Source: Oscillospiraceae bacterium
GTDB taxonomy: Bacteria; Bacillota; Clostridia; Oscillospirales; Ruminococcaceae
Assembly (NCBI GenBank): GCA_003508605.1
Contig: DNUB01000019.1
Location: 1 to 6,579, forward strand
Reading direction: 5' to 3'
Length of the DNA: 6,579 nt
The notes beneath the pieces are model-generated. The model saw nothing but the letters and a program-made list of their open reading frames with translations. It ran no database searches and had not been told where the DNA came from. Below are positions 1-5,620 of this stretch, one piece after another; within the stretch, counting starts at the first letter, position 1; each line of letters starts with the position of its first letter. The position numbers were made by a program, and so were the translations under genes.

Positions 1-183
1 ATTTTTTGCGGTGCTTTGCTTTTTTGAGTCGGTTGGTGCGGTCATTAAATTGTTGTACGGGTGGGGGCGGCTCTTTTTTGGGGCGGCTTTTAGCGATTAG
101 CGTATTATTCTTTTGTACTGCTGTTATTTTTTGGTAGGCTTTTTATTTTATCTTTTTCGATTTCGGAAGCAGAAGCTATAGCC
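1..183. other. T-rich stretch with no assignable gene
   Basis: No gene can be assigned with confidence. Plus frame 2 is open from the window edge to a stop at 98-100 and reads as a hydrophobic 32-residue tail, so it could be the 3' end of an incoming membrane-protein gene. Frame 3 is also open, to about position 137, so the openness is not discriminating. A 9-bp direct repeat, GGGGCGGCT, lies at 64-72 and 80-88, each copy followed by a T run. No convincing terminator hairpin was found. Confidence 0.4.
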
Positions 184-358
184 TTGTCTATGGGGAACAT
201 ATAAAACCCCTTGTAAGCAAAAACGCACTTGGTACGCCGCCTGCTTTGCTGGTCCGTATCGGCGGGCATCTGCCCGGCTTCGCCGGCTTTCCCTGTATTC
301 GGCGCACCCTGTTCGTTTTTGCTTTTCACAGTGGTTTTTGGAGATTTCCTATAGACAA
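184..358. repeat. Imperfect inverted repeat, about 175 bp, MITE-like or structured spacer
   Basis: The two ends are inverted copies of each other with mismatches and small indels. TTGTCTAT (184-191) pairs with ATAGACAA (351-358), AAGCAAAAACG (215-225) with CGTTTTTGCTT (314-324), and CGCCG (235-239) with CGGCG (300-304). The GC-rich centre carries its own small hairpins: CGGGCA-TC-TGCCCG (263-276) and the overlapping CCGGC-TTC-GCCGG (274-286). No transposase is present and no clear target-site duplication is visible. The right terminus contains the -35 hexamer of the tldD promoter. It may be a non-autonomous mobile element, a degraded repeat or a structured RNA; the sequence alone does not decide. 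Confidence 0.6.
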
Positions 359-380
359 AACCGCACAAAAGCGGTATAAT
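352..380 (+). promoter_or_regulatory. Sigma-A type promoter of tldD-tldE
   Basis: TAGACA (352-357, one mismatch to TTGACA) and a perfect TATAAT (375-380) are separated by exactly 17 bp. Transcription would start near 387, giving a leader of about 35 nt before the tldD start. The spacer holds a short inverted repeat, CCGC-ACAAAA-GCGG (361-374), directly upstream of the -10 box. This could be an operator but is too short to claim. Confidence 0.8.
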
Positions 381-420
381 ATAGAAAAGTATTTCTATCA
401 TAAAAAGAAAGGGAAAAAAT

Positions 421-1827
421 ATGCAAGTTAAAAAAAGCGAGTATCTGGAAAGCCTCAGACCCACCGCAAAAAAATTGGTGCAGCTTTTGTGTGATAAATA
501 CGATTACTGTTCTCTTTTGGGCTCGGACAGCGACAGTCTTTCATACAGGGTTTCTTCTACGGGAGTGGTGATAACTCCCGCCGCTCTGTACAACAAGAGG
601 GGCTTTGTTATACGTGTTTTCGATAAAAGCGGACAGGCCGAATACTCCTTTAACGAGTTAAGGGAGGATCTGATATCGGAGATCGCAGGAAAGGTAGACG
701 AGGCGGTTAAGCTTTACAGCGGCGAAAATATCGGCATTCCCGACGATCTGCCCCTCACCTTTGACAAATCCACGGAATACGAAATTGACCCCAAGGAGGT
801 CGGCGCCGAAAGGATTGTCGAACGTCTTACAAAATTAAGGGAAAGAGCGATTTCAAAGGACGAAAAAATAATCGACTGTATGTGCGCCTTTGACTACCGC
901 AGATTCTCCAACATTTTTATCAGCAGAAACAGAGATCTTACTCAGAATGTTATGTGGTCCACCGCAATGGCAATGCCCATAGGAAAAGAGGGAGAAAATA
1001 TCCAGCAGGCCTATAAGGGCTTTTCCGTTTCGGGCGGCGCAGAGGTTCTGGATCAGCTTGAGGAGGGTTTGGACGGTGCGCTTAATACCGTTTTGGAGCT
1101 GCTTACCGCAGAACCCATTACTCCCGGCGAGTACGAGTGCATCTGCGAGCCGGAGGTTACGGGAATGATCGTTCACGAAGCCTTCGGACACGGCGTTGAG
1201 ATGGATATGTTCGCAAAGGACAGAGCCTTGGCAAAAAGCTTTATCGGCAAACAGGTGGCTTCTCCCCTTGTAACCATGCACGACAGCCCCTGCGCAGTAA
1301 GTCAGACCGCAACCTATTTCTTTGACGACGAAGGCGAGGAGGCTCATGATACCCTTGTAATAGACAAGGGAATTTTAAAGGGCGGCTTCTGCGATGCAAA
1401 AAGCGCATTATGGCTCGGCACAAAATCCACAGGCAACGGCAGAAGAGAAAGCTATGAAAGAAAAGCCTACACCAGAATGACCAATACCTATTTCCTCGGC
1501 GGCAATGACGAGGTTGAGGATATGATAGCCTCCGTCAAGGACGGCTTCCTTCTTTCAACTCCCAGCAGCGGTATGGAGGATCCCAAAAACTGGGGCATTC
1601 AGATGATGGTTAGCATGGCAAAGGAGATAAAGGACGGAAAGCTTACGGGAAAGGTATTTGCGCCCATAGTTATGACAGGCTATGTTCCCGATTTGCTTAA
1701 ATCCATCACCATGATGAGCAGAACCTCCGAGCTGTGCGGTACGGGTATGTGCGGCAAGGGATATAAGGAATGGGTAAAGGTATCCGACGGCGGTCCTTAC
1801 ATTAAGGCAAAAATTTCTTTGGGTTAA
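421..1827 (+). CDS. tldD: TldD, catalytic subunit of the TldD/TldE zinc metalloprotease
   Basis: This 468-residue protein is full length for the TldD family (E. coli TldD is 481). Residues 252-257 are HEAFGH, the HExxxH motif that supplies two zinc-binding histidines and the catalytic glutamate (E253). Near the C-terminus, Cys444 in GMCGKG matches the cysteine third zinc ligand of the family (VCGK context in E. coli). The N-terminal half is the TldD/PmbA fold with conserved stretches such as YRRFSNIFIS (159-168). In E. coli the TldD/TldE complex digests unfolded peptides, removes the microcin B17 leader and degrades the antitoxin CcdA; relatives mature other ribosomal peptides. It is cytoplasmic, with no signal peptide or membrane segment. 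The ATG follows GAAAGGG (407-413) by 7 nt and lies downstream of a consensus promoter. The tldE gene follows after 13 nt. The physiological substrate here is unknown. Confidence 0.95.
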   Translation: MQVKKSEYLESLRPTAKKLVQLLCDKYDYCSLLGSDSDSLSYRVSSTGVVITPAALYNKRGFVIRVFDKSGQAEYSFNELREDLISEIAGKVDEAVKLYSGENIGIPDDLPLTFDKSTEYEIDPKEVGAERIVERLTKLRERAISKDEKIIDCMCAFDYRRFSNIFISRNRDLTQNVMWSTAMAMPIGKEGENIQQAYKGFSVSGGAEVLDQLEEGLDGALNTVLELLTAEPITPGEYECICEPEVTGMIVHEAFGHGVEMDMFAKDRALAKSFIGKQVASPLVTMHDSPCAVSQTATYFFDDEGEEAHDTLVIDKGILKGGFCDAKSALWLGTKSTGNGRRESYERKAYTRMTNTYFLGGNDEVEDMIASVKDGFLLSTPSSGMEDPKNWGIQMMVSMAKEIKDGKLTGKVFAPIVMTGYVPDLLKSITMMSRTSELCGTGMCGKGYKEWVKVSDGGPYIKAKISLG

Positions 1828-1840
1828 TGGGGGTAATATT

Positions 1841-3112
1841 ATGATAAATAAAATAATTGATATATTGGACAGTGAAGGAATTGAAAAATTTCTTATCACC
1901 AAAAAGGAAAAAAGCAGCAGCGAGCTGTTTTTTATCGGGAAAAAGCTTGACGTTCGCCGCAGCAAAAGCATTATCGATTACAATGTAACGGTATACCGCG
2001 ATATTGAAAAAGACAATACAAAGCTCAGAGGCAGTGCGGGAGTGGGGATTTTCCCGTCCATGACCGACGGTGAAATAAGGGAAAAGCTTAAGGAAGCCTA
2101 CTTTGCCGCTCAGTTTGCCGCAAACCCCTTTTATGAATTGGTAAGCGGCAGCGGCCTGGAGATTATAGACAATTCCGTTGAACGCCGTTCCGCCGAGGAG
2201 GCGGTTCGGACTATGGCAAAGGCGTTATACTCCGTCGATAACGATAAAGAGGCCTTTATAAATTCCGCCGAGATTTTTGCGGAAAACGAAGCCACACGCA
2301 TAGTAAACTCGGACGGCGTGGACGTTTCCTTTAACAAGTTCAGCCTTAACGGCGAATTTGTCACCCAGTGCAAAACGGAGGAGGATGTGGAGCTGCACTA
2401 CAGCTTTGAATACGACCATGTAAACGAAAAGGCGTTGGCGGAAAAGGCGGCGGAGGGAATCAGGGCGGCAAAGGACAGATCCGTTGCAAAACGCTGCCTT
2501 GAAAGCGGAAGCTACGACATAATCCTAAGCGGCAGCGAGCTTGCCACGATTTTAAGCTACTACACCGACAAATCCAATTCGGCCTATATTTACGCACATT
2601 ATTCCGATTACGAAGTGGGAACAAAAACCCAGGGGGACGATGTTAAGGGCGAAAAGCTCAATATTACCTGCCTTGCCACACAGCCCTACAGTGACGAGGG
2701 TATAAAAATGGAGGACTTAAGGCTGGTGGAGGACGGCGTTTTAAAGACAATCCACGGTGGAAACCGCTTTGCGCAGTATTTGGGAATAAAGCCCACCGGA
2801 TCATATGAAAAAATAAGGCTTGAAGCCGGCAGCGAAAGTCTTGAGGATATGAAGAAAAAGCCCTGCTTACAGGCGGTAAAGTTTTCCGATTTCCAAATGG
2901 ACGCTTTTACGGGGCATTTCGGAGGAGAAATCCGTTTGGCTTACCTCTTTGACGGCGAAAAGACCCTCAAGGTAACCGGCGGCTCCATCAACGGAATCAT
3001 CACCAAGGCGCACACAAATTTTGTGTTCTCAAAGGAGCGGTACGAGGACAGCAAATATGAAGGTCCTTTGGCGGTGAGAATTGAAAACGTTGCCGTTGCG
3101 GGAAGCGTTTGA
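1841..3112 (+). CDS. tldE: TldE/PmbA, non-catalytic partner subunit of the TldD/TldE protease
   Basis: This 423-residue protein is homologous over its length to the TldD/PmbA family (E. coli PmbA is about 450) but lacks an HExxxH motif, which identifies it as the TldE-type subunit. Family-typical stretches are the N-terminal domain around residues 40-75 (YNVTVYRD, GSAGVGIF), the central NSDGVDVSF segment, and the C-terminal GHFGGEIRLAYLFDG and VTGGSINGII segments (about 355-385). The ATG is preceded by GGGGG (1829-1833) with 7 nt spacing. The gap to tldD is 13 nt with no promoter or terminator between them, so the two are almost certainly co-transcribed and form one heteromeric enzyme in the cytoplasm. 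TldE is thought to complete the substrate cavity while TldD holds the zinc. No convincing intrinsic terminator follows. Confidence 0.93.
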   Translation: MINKIIDILDSEGIEKFLITKKEKSSSELFFIGKKLDVRRSKSIIDYNVTVYRDIEKDNTKLRGSAGVGIFPSMTDGEIREKLKEAYFAAQFAANPFYELVSGSGLEIIDNSVERRSAEEAVRTMAKALYSVDNDKEAFINSAEIFAENEATRIVNSDGVDVSFNKFSLNGEFVTQCKTEEDVELHYSFEYDHVNEKALAEKAAEGIRAAKDRSVAKRCLESGSYDIILSGSELATILSYYTDKSNSAYIYAHYSDYEVGTKTQGDDVKGEKLNITCLATQPYSDEGIKMEDLRLVEDGVLKTIHGGNRFAQYLGIKPTGSYEKIRLEAGSESLEDMKKKPCLQAVKFSDFQMDAFTGHFGGEIRLAYLFDGEKTLKVTGGSINGIITKAHTNFVFSKERYEDSKYEGPLAVRIENVAVAGSV

Positions 3113-3119
3113 TACCGTT

Positions 3120-3284
3120 CCTTAAGCTGCGGATATTAAGGGATTGGCGTAAAAAAGCCTTAAGGGACTTATGCCCCGATTTTTTCGTGACGTCGGGGAC
3201 CGACTTTTAACGATATCCTTCGGAGCTTCGGCGGCGGACTGGGTCCCCGCTGAGGCCCTTAAAGGTTTACGGCATAAACGGGGG
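3120..3284. repeat. Palindrome-rich intergenic spacer between tldE and the CBS gene
   Basis: Several inverted repeats are packed together. CCTTAA (3120-3125) pairs with TTAAGG (3136-3141). CCTTAAGGG (3158-3166) pairs with CCCTTAAAGG (3256-3265) with one bulge. Nested inside that, CGGGGACC (3194-3201) pairs perfectly with GGTCCCCG (3242-3249). Alternative pairs also exist: TTATGCC (3169-3175) with GGCATAA (3271-3277), and the local hairpins GTCGG-GGA-CCGAC (3192-3204) and GTTTA-CGGCA-TAAAC (3265-3279). No T tract follows the main stem, so it is a poor intrinsic terminator. It lies upstream of the next promoter, so it cannot be that gene's leader. It may be a palindromic repeat element or the 3' untranslated structure of the tldDE transcript. 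Confidence 0.5.
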
Positions 3285-3318
3285 AATTTTACAAGCTGTT
3301 TTTTACGAAATCAACCCC

Positions 3319-3347
3319 TTGAATTTTTCATAGAAATGTGCTATATT
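3319..3347 (+). promoter_or_regulatory. Extended -10 promoter of the CBS-domain gene
   Basis: TTGAAT (3319-3324) and TATATT (3342-3347) are separated by 17 bp, with TG at 3339-3340 one base before the -10 box (extended -10). Transcription would start near 3354, leaving a short leader of about 25 nt. The promoter shows that the CBS gene can be transcribed independently of tldDE and rules out the upstream TTG codon at 3346, which lies inside the -10 box. Confidence 0.75.
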
Positions 3348-3365
3348 GAAAAAAACTAAAATCGG

Positions 3366-3371
3366 AAAGGA
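3366..3371 (+). promoter_or_regulatory. Ribosome binding site that fixes the CBS gene start
   Basis: AAAGGA lies 7 nt before the ATG at 3379 and within the predicted transcript. No such site precedes the in-frame TTG at 3346, so ATG 3379 is the start. Confidence 0.7.
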
Positions 3372-3378
3372 AACAAAA

Positions 3379-4290
3379 ATGGACGCAGACGGGCGAAAAC
3401 AAAAACCTGCTTATTACCTGCTTTACCCTCTTGTGCTTATGGAAAGAGGACTTAACGCACTGTTGAAAAAAGCCTTGGGCGACGGCTACAAAACCGCTAC
3501 CGAGGACGAGATTATGTCCTTAGTGGACGCAGGGGCGGAAAGCGGAGAAATCGAAACCTCCTCGGTTGAGATGATCAACAATATTTTTGAGTTCGGCGAT
3601 TTGAAAATATCCGATGTAATGACTCACCGTGTTAACATTGCGGCGGTGGAGGAGGACGTTAAAACAGACGATATTGTGTATCTTGCTTTGGAGGAGGGCT
3701 TTTCAAGAATACCCGTTTACCGTGAAAGCATAGATAACATTATCGGAATCATTCTCGTTAAGGATTTGCTGTGCCTGATCGGAAAGGAAAATCCCGAAAA
3801 GTATACGGCAAAGGATTTTGTAAGGGAAACCTCGTTTATTCCCGAAAGCTGTCCCTGCGACGACGCATTTAAGCGGCTTACCGAAAACAAGTCGGGTATG
3901 GCGGTGGCTATTGACGAATACGGCGGCACGGCGGGGATCGTTACCGTTGAGGATCTGATCGAGTCCGTAATGGGCAATATTCAGGACGAATACGACGACG
4001 AGGAAGTGAGCATAAAGAAAATCGGAAAGGAAAAATACCGTATAGAGGGCGACTGCGATCCCGACGATGTTCTGGAGCTTTTCGGCTACGAGCTGCCCGA
4101 GGATCACGATTACGATACCATTGCGGGATTTGTCACCGATTTGCTGGGCTATATTCCCGAGGATACCGAAAAAACGCCCCACACCGATTACGAGGATATC
4201 CGGTTTGTTGTGACGGAGGTCAACGATAACTGCATAAGCAGGCTTATTGTATTCAGGATCGATTCCGAGGATAAAGGCAAGGAAAAATAA
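3379..4290 (+). CDS. CorC/HlyC-type twin-CBS domain protein without a DUF21 membrane domain
   Basis: This 303-residue protein has the order seen in CorC/HlyC and CNNM relatives. An acidic helix TEDEIMSLVDAGAESGEIE (41-59) is followed by a CBS pair at about 70-200 (ISDVMTHR 77-84, GFSRIPVYRE 107-116, IIGIILVKDLL 121-131, DEYGGTAGIVTVEDLIE 179-195), then a C-terminal CorC_HlyC domain at about 210-295 (YRIEGDCDPDDV, DTIAGFVTDLLGYIP). The N-terminal DUF21 transmembrane domain of the larger family members is absent; only a mildly hydrophobic stretch YYLLYPLVL (12-20) remains. That resembles E. coli CorC (YbeX, 292 residues). The CBS pair probably binds an adenine nucleotide and the C-terminal domain may bind FAD-like or regulatory partners; relatives are linked to magnesium or cobalt efflux, and some clostridial genes are labelled haemolysin on weak grounds. 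The start at ATG 3379 is set by the promoter and ribosome binding site; the frame extends upstream only to a TTG inside the -10 box. Confidence 0.9.
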   Translation: MDADGRKQKPAYYLLYPLVLMERGLNALLKKALGDGYKTATEDEIMSLVDAGAESGEIETSSVEMINNIFEFGDLKISDVMTHRVNIAAVEEDVKTDDIVYLALEEGFSRIPVYRESIDNIIGIILVKDLLCLIGKENPEKYTAKDFVRETSFIPESCPCDDAFKRLTENKSGMAVAIDEYGGTAGIVTVEDLIESVMGNIQDEYDDEEVSIKKIGKEKYRIEGDCDPDDVLELFGYELPEDHDYDTIAGFVTDLLGYIPEDTEKTPHTDYEDIRFVVTEVNDNCISRLIVFRIDSEDKGKEK

Positions 4291-4342
4291 ATTTATACTC
4301 TGTTTTGTTGCAAACAGCACCAAGTATGTATACCGATTAAAA

Positions 4343-4401
4343 TTTAAGGCAGCACCGCACAATAACATTCCCATGTCCTTGTGTGCGGCGCTGCCTTTAA
4401 A
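4343..4401. repeat. Long near-perfect stem-loop: dispersed palindromic repeat or bidirectional terminator
   Basis: TTTAAGGCAGCACCGCACA (4343-4361) pairs with TGTGCGGCGCTGCCTTTAAA (4382-4401) over about 18 base pairs, with one bulged T and one A-C mismatch; the loop is about 20 nt. It sits between two convergent genes, the CBS gene ending at 4290 and the araC-type gene ending at 4599, which suits a shared terminator. However, neither side has a proper run of Ts after the stem (only TTT, then As). The length and symmetry therefore also fit a small dispersed repeat. A weaker hairpin, CTGTTT-N6-AAACAG, lies at 4300-4317. Confidence 0.65.
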
Positions 4402-4598
4402 AATGCCGGTTTTTATGCAGATGCGCCGAGGTTTTTTACAATCCCTAAATCGTGTTCACATAAAATCGGTATTGAGTTTTTCGCACATAATTTTGCAGTC
4501 TGCAAGTCAAAATTTTGCAGGAATATCGTCATCTTTCAAATAATTTTAACACAGCAGGCGGCAGAATTTGCCGAAAAGATTTGTGCCAATTCCTTTTG
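4402..4598. other. Non-coding AT-rich spacer downstream of the AraC-type gene
   Basis: I see no gene here; the open frames are short and lack ribosome binding sites. Small repeats are present. AATTTTGCAG occurs directly at 4489-4498 and 4511-4520. CTGCAA (4500-4505) pairs with TTGCAG (4515-4520). CGGCA-GAATT-TGCCG (4559-4573) is a 5-bp hairpin just beyond the araC-type stop codon, without a T tract on the minus strand. Confidence 0.5.
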
Positions 4599-5507
4599 TC
4601 AAGAATTAATATTATTTTCCGCCTTTCTGTATTCGCCGGGGGTGCAGCCGAAAAGCTTCTTAAATTTACGACAAAAGTACCCTGCGTTTTCAAAGCCCAC
4701 GGCTTCGGCAATATAATAAATGCTGCTGTTTGTAGAGGAAAGAAGCTTTGCCGCCCGCTTCAGCCTGTAGCTTACCAGGTAGCTTACGGGAGAAATATGA
4801 ATATATTCCCTGAATATATTCAGTGCGCTGCTTTTGCTGACGGATACGGTTTCGGCAATGTCCGCAAGAGTGATATGCTCCGAGTAATGCTTATGTATGT
4901 ACTGCATCATTATCTGCAGATGAGCCTGTGTGCGTGCAGTTGCTTTTGCTGCGTGAACGCTTTCCGATATATTTACGTTTTCAAATATGGTACGCCATAT
5001 TTTCAAAAGCAGCTCCGCTGTTTTTATTTCGCATATATCTTCGTTTTCCTGAATGTCAAATAAAGTCAGCAGGCTGTCCAGCACGTCTTTTTGCCACGGA
5101 ATTTCCGGGGAAAATATCAGGCACTCGGCGGACGAATCCATCAGCGGTCTGATATACTTGCGGTATATCAGGCTGTTTTCTGCGGAAAGCATAGACGGAG
5201 AAAATACGATATTCGGTATAATGACGCTTTCCGACGCCTCAAAACGGTGAATTACCTGCGAATTTATAAATATGCCCATACCCTCGGTCAGAATATGGCT
5301 GTCGCTTCCCACAAGAAATTCAGCCGTGCCCTTTTCGACAAATACAAATTCAACTTCGGAATGCCAGTGCCAGTCGATACAGTGAAAATCGAACAGCCAT
5401 ATGTCCTCCCTGTAGTATTTGAAGGGATATTCCTCACTGCCGTGACAAACCGTTTCCCTAAGAGTTTCATCGGTTTTTATCCTGTCGTAGCTGCTTTCGG
5501 GTTTCAT
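4599..5507 (-). CDS. AraC/XylS-family transcriptional regulator with N-terminal cupin sensor
   Basis: This 302-residue protein has the usual AraC length and two-part build. The N-terminal cupin-like ligand domain (about 35-130) shows WHWHSEVEFVFVEKG (46-60) and a second histidine segment QVIHRFEA (84-91), typical of small-molecule or sugar sensors. The C-terminal DNA-binding domain (about 197-297) has two helix-turn-helix units: ITLADIAETVSVSKSSALN (212-230), then IYYIAEAVGFENAGYFCRKF (263-282) followed by GCTPGEYRK (287-295), which matches the AraC family signature. The start ATG at 5505-5507 follows GAGGTAAGG on the minus strand at close spacing. It is transcribed divergently from the MFS permease gene at 5621 with 113 bp between the start codons, the classical layout of a regulator controlling its neighbour. 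The ligand cannot be deduced. Confidence 0.92.
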   Translation of the reverse strand: MKPESSYDRIKTDETLRETVCHGSEEYPFKYYREDIWLFDFHCIDWHWHSEVEFVFVEKGTAEFLVGSDSHILTEGMGIFINSQVIHRFEASESVIIPNIVFSPSMLSAENSLIYRKYIRPLMDSSAECLIFSPEIPWQKDVLDSLLTLFDIQENEDICEIKTAELLLKIWRTIFENVNISESVHAAKATARTQAHLQIMMQYIHKHYSEHITLADIAETVSVSKSSALNIFREYIHISPVSYLVSYRLKRAAKLLSSTNSSIYYIAEAVGFENAGYFCRKFKKLFGCTPGEYRKAENNINS

Positions 5508-5523
5508 ACCTTACCTCAATTTT

Positions 5524-5584
5524 TGTGATATTGTGCAATAAATCTGCGAAATAGTGCCTTGATATACATATATGTCTGTGATAT
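5524..5584. promoter_or_regulatory. Candidate regulator-binding region between the AraC-type and MFS genes
   Basis: TGTGATAT occurs twice in the same orientation, at 5524-5531 and 5577-5584, with a 53-bp centre-to-centre distance (about five helical turns). The second copy covers the extended -10 of the permease promoter and the first lies just upstream of the regulator start codon. AraC-type proteins commonly bind directly repeated half-sites. Two symmetric motifs lie in the same region: TATTG-TG-CAATA (5529-5540) and the perfect 10-bp palindrome ACATATATGT (5566-5575), inside the permease promoter spacer. Binding by the adjacent regulator is inferred, not shown. Confidence 0.45.
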
Positions 5585-5587
5585 GAT
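5559..5587 (+). promoter_or_regulatory. Extended -10 promoter of the MFS permease gene
   Basis: TTGATA (5559-5564) and TATGAT (5582-5587) are separated by 17 bp, with TG at 5579-5580 making an extended -10. The predicted transcription start is near 5594, giving a short leader with GGAGGT at 5607-5612. No equally good promoter is visible for the divergent regulator gene. Confidence 0.7.
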
Positions 5588-5620
5588 CCAATTATAGCAA
5601 TAAATCGGAGGTAAGTCAAT

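Noticed and set aside
246..431. 61-residue plus-strand frame ahead of tldD
   Set aside because: It has no ribosome binding site, reads through the consensus tldD promoter and overlaps the tldD start. Its content is explained by the right arm of the inverted repeat.
105..464. 119-residue minus-strand frame across the tldD promoter
   Set aside because: It starts inside tldD, runs antisense through the tldD ribosome site and promoter, and covers the inverted repeat. It has no recognisable domain.
853..1347. 164-residue minus-strand frame inside tldD
   Set aside because: It is a shadow of the strongly supported tldD coding sequence, which contains the intact HEAFGH motif in the other strand.
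3248..3265. CGCTGAGGCCC resembling the start of an M-box magnesium riboswitch before a CorC-like gene
   Set aside because: It is upstream of the CBS promoter at 3319-3347 and so is not in that leader. The rest of the M-box consensus is not seen.
3171..3359. 62-residue plus-strand frame in the tldE-CBS spacer
   Set aside because: It lies within the palindromic spacer, has no Shine-Dalgarno site, and reads through the CBS gene promoter.
3703..4374. 223-residue minus-strand frame opposite the CBS gene
   Set aside because: It is a shadow of the CBS/CorC coding sequence and has no family features.
4515..5063. 182-residue plus-strand frame opposite the AraC-type gene
   Set aside because: It is antisense to a clear AraC helix-turn-helix domain and has no ribosome site or domain.
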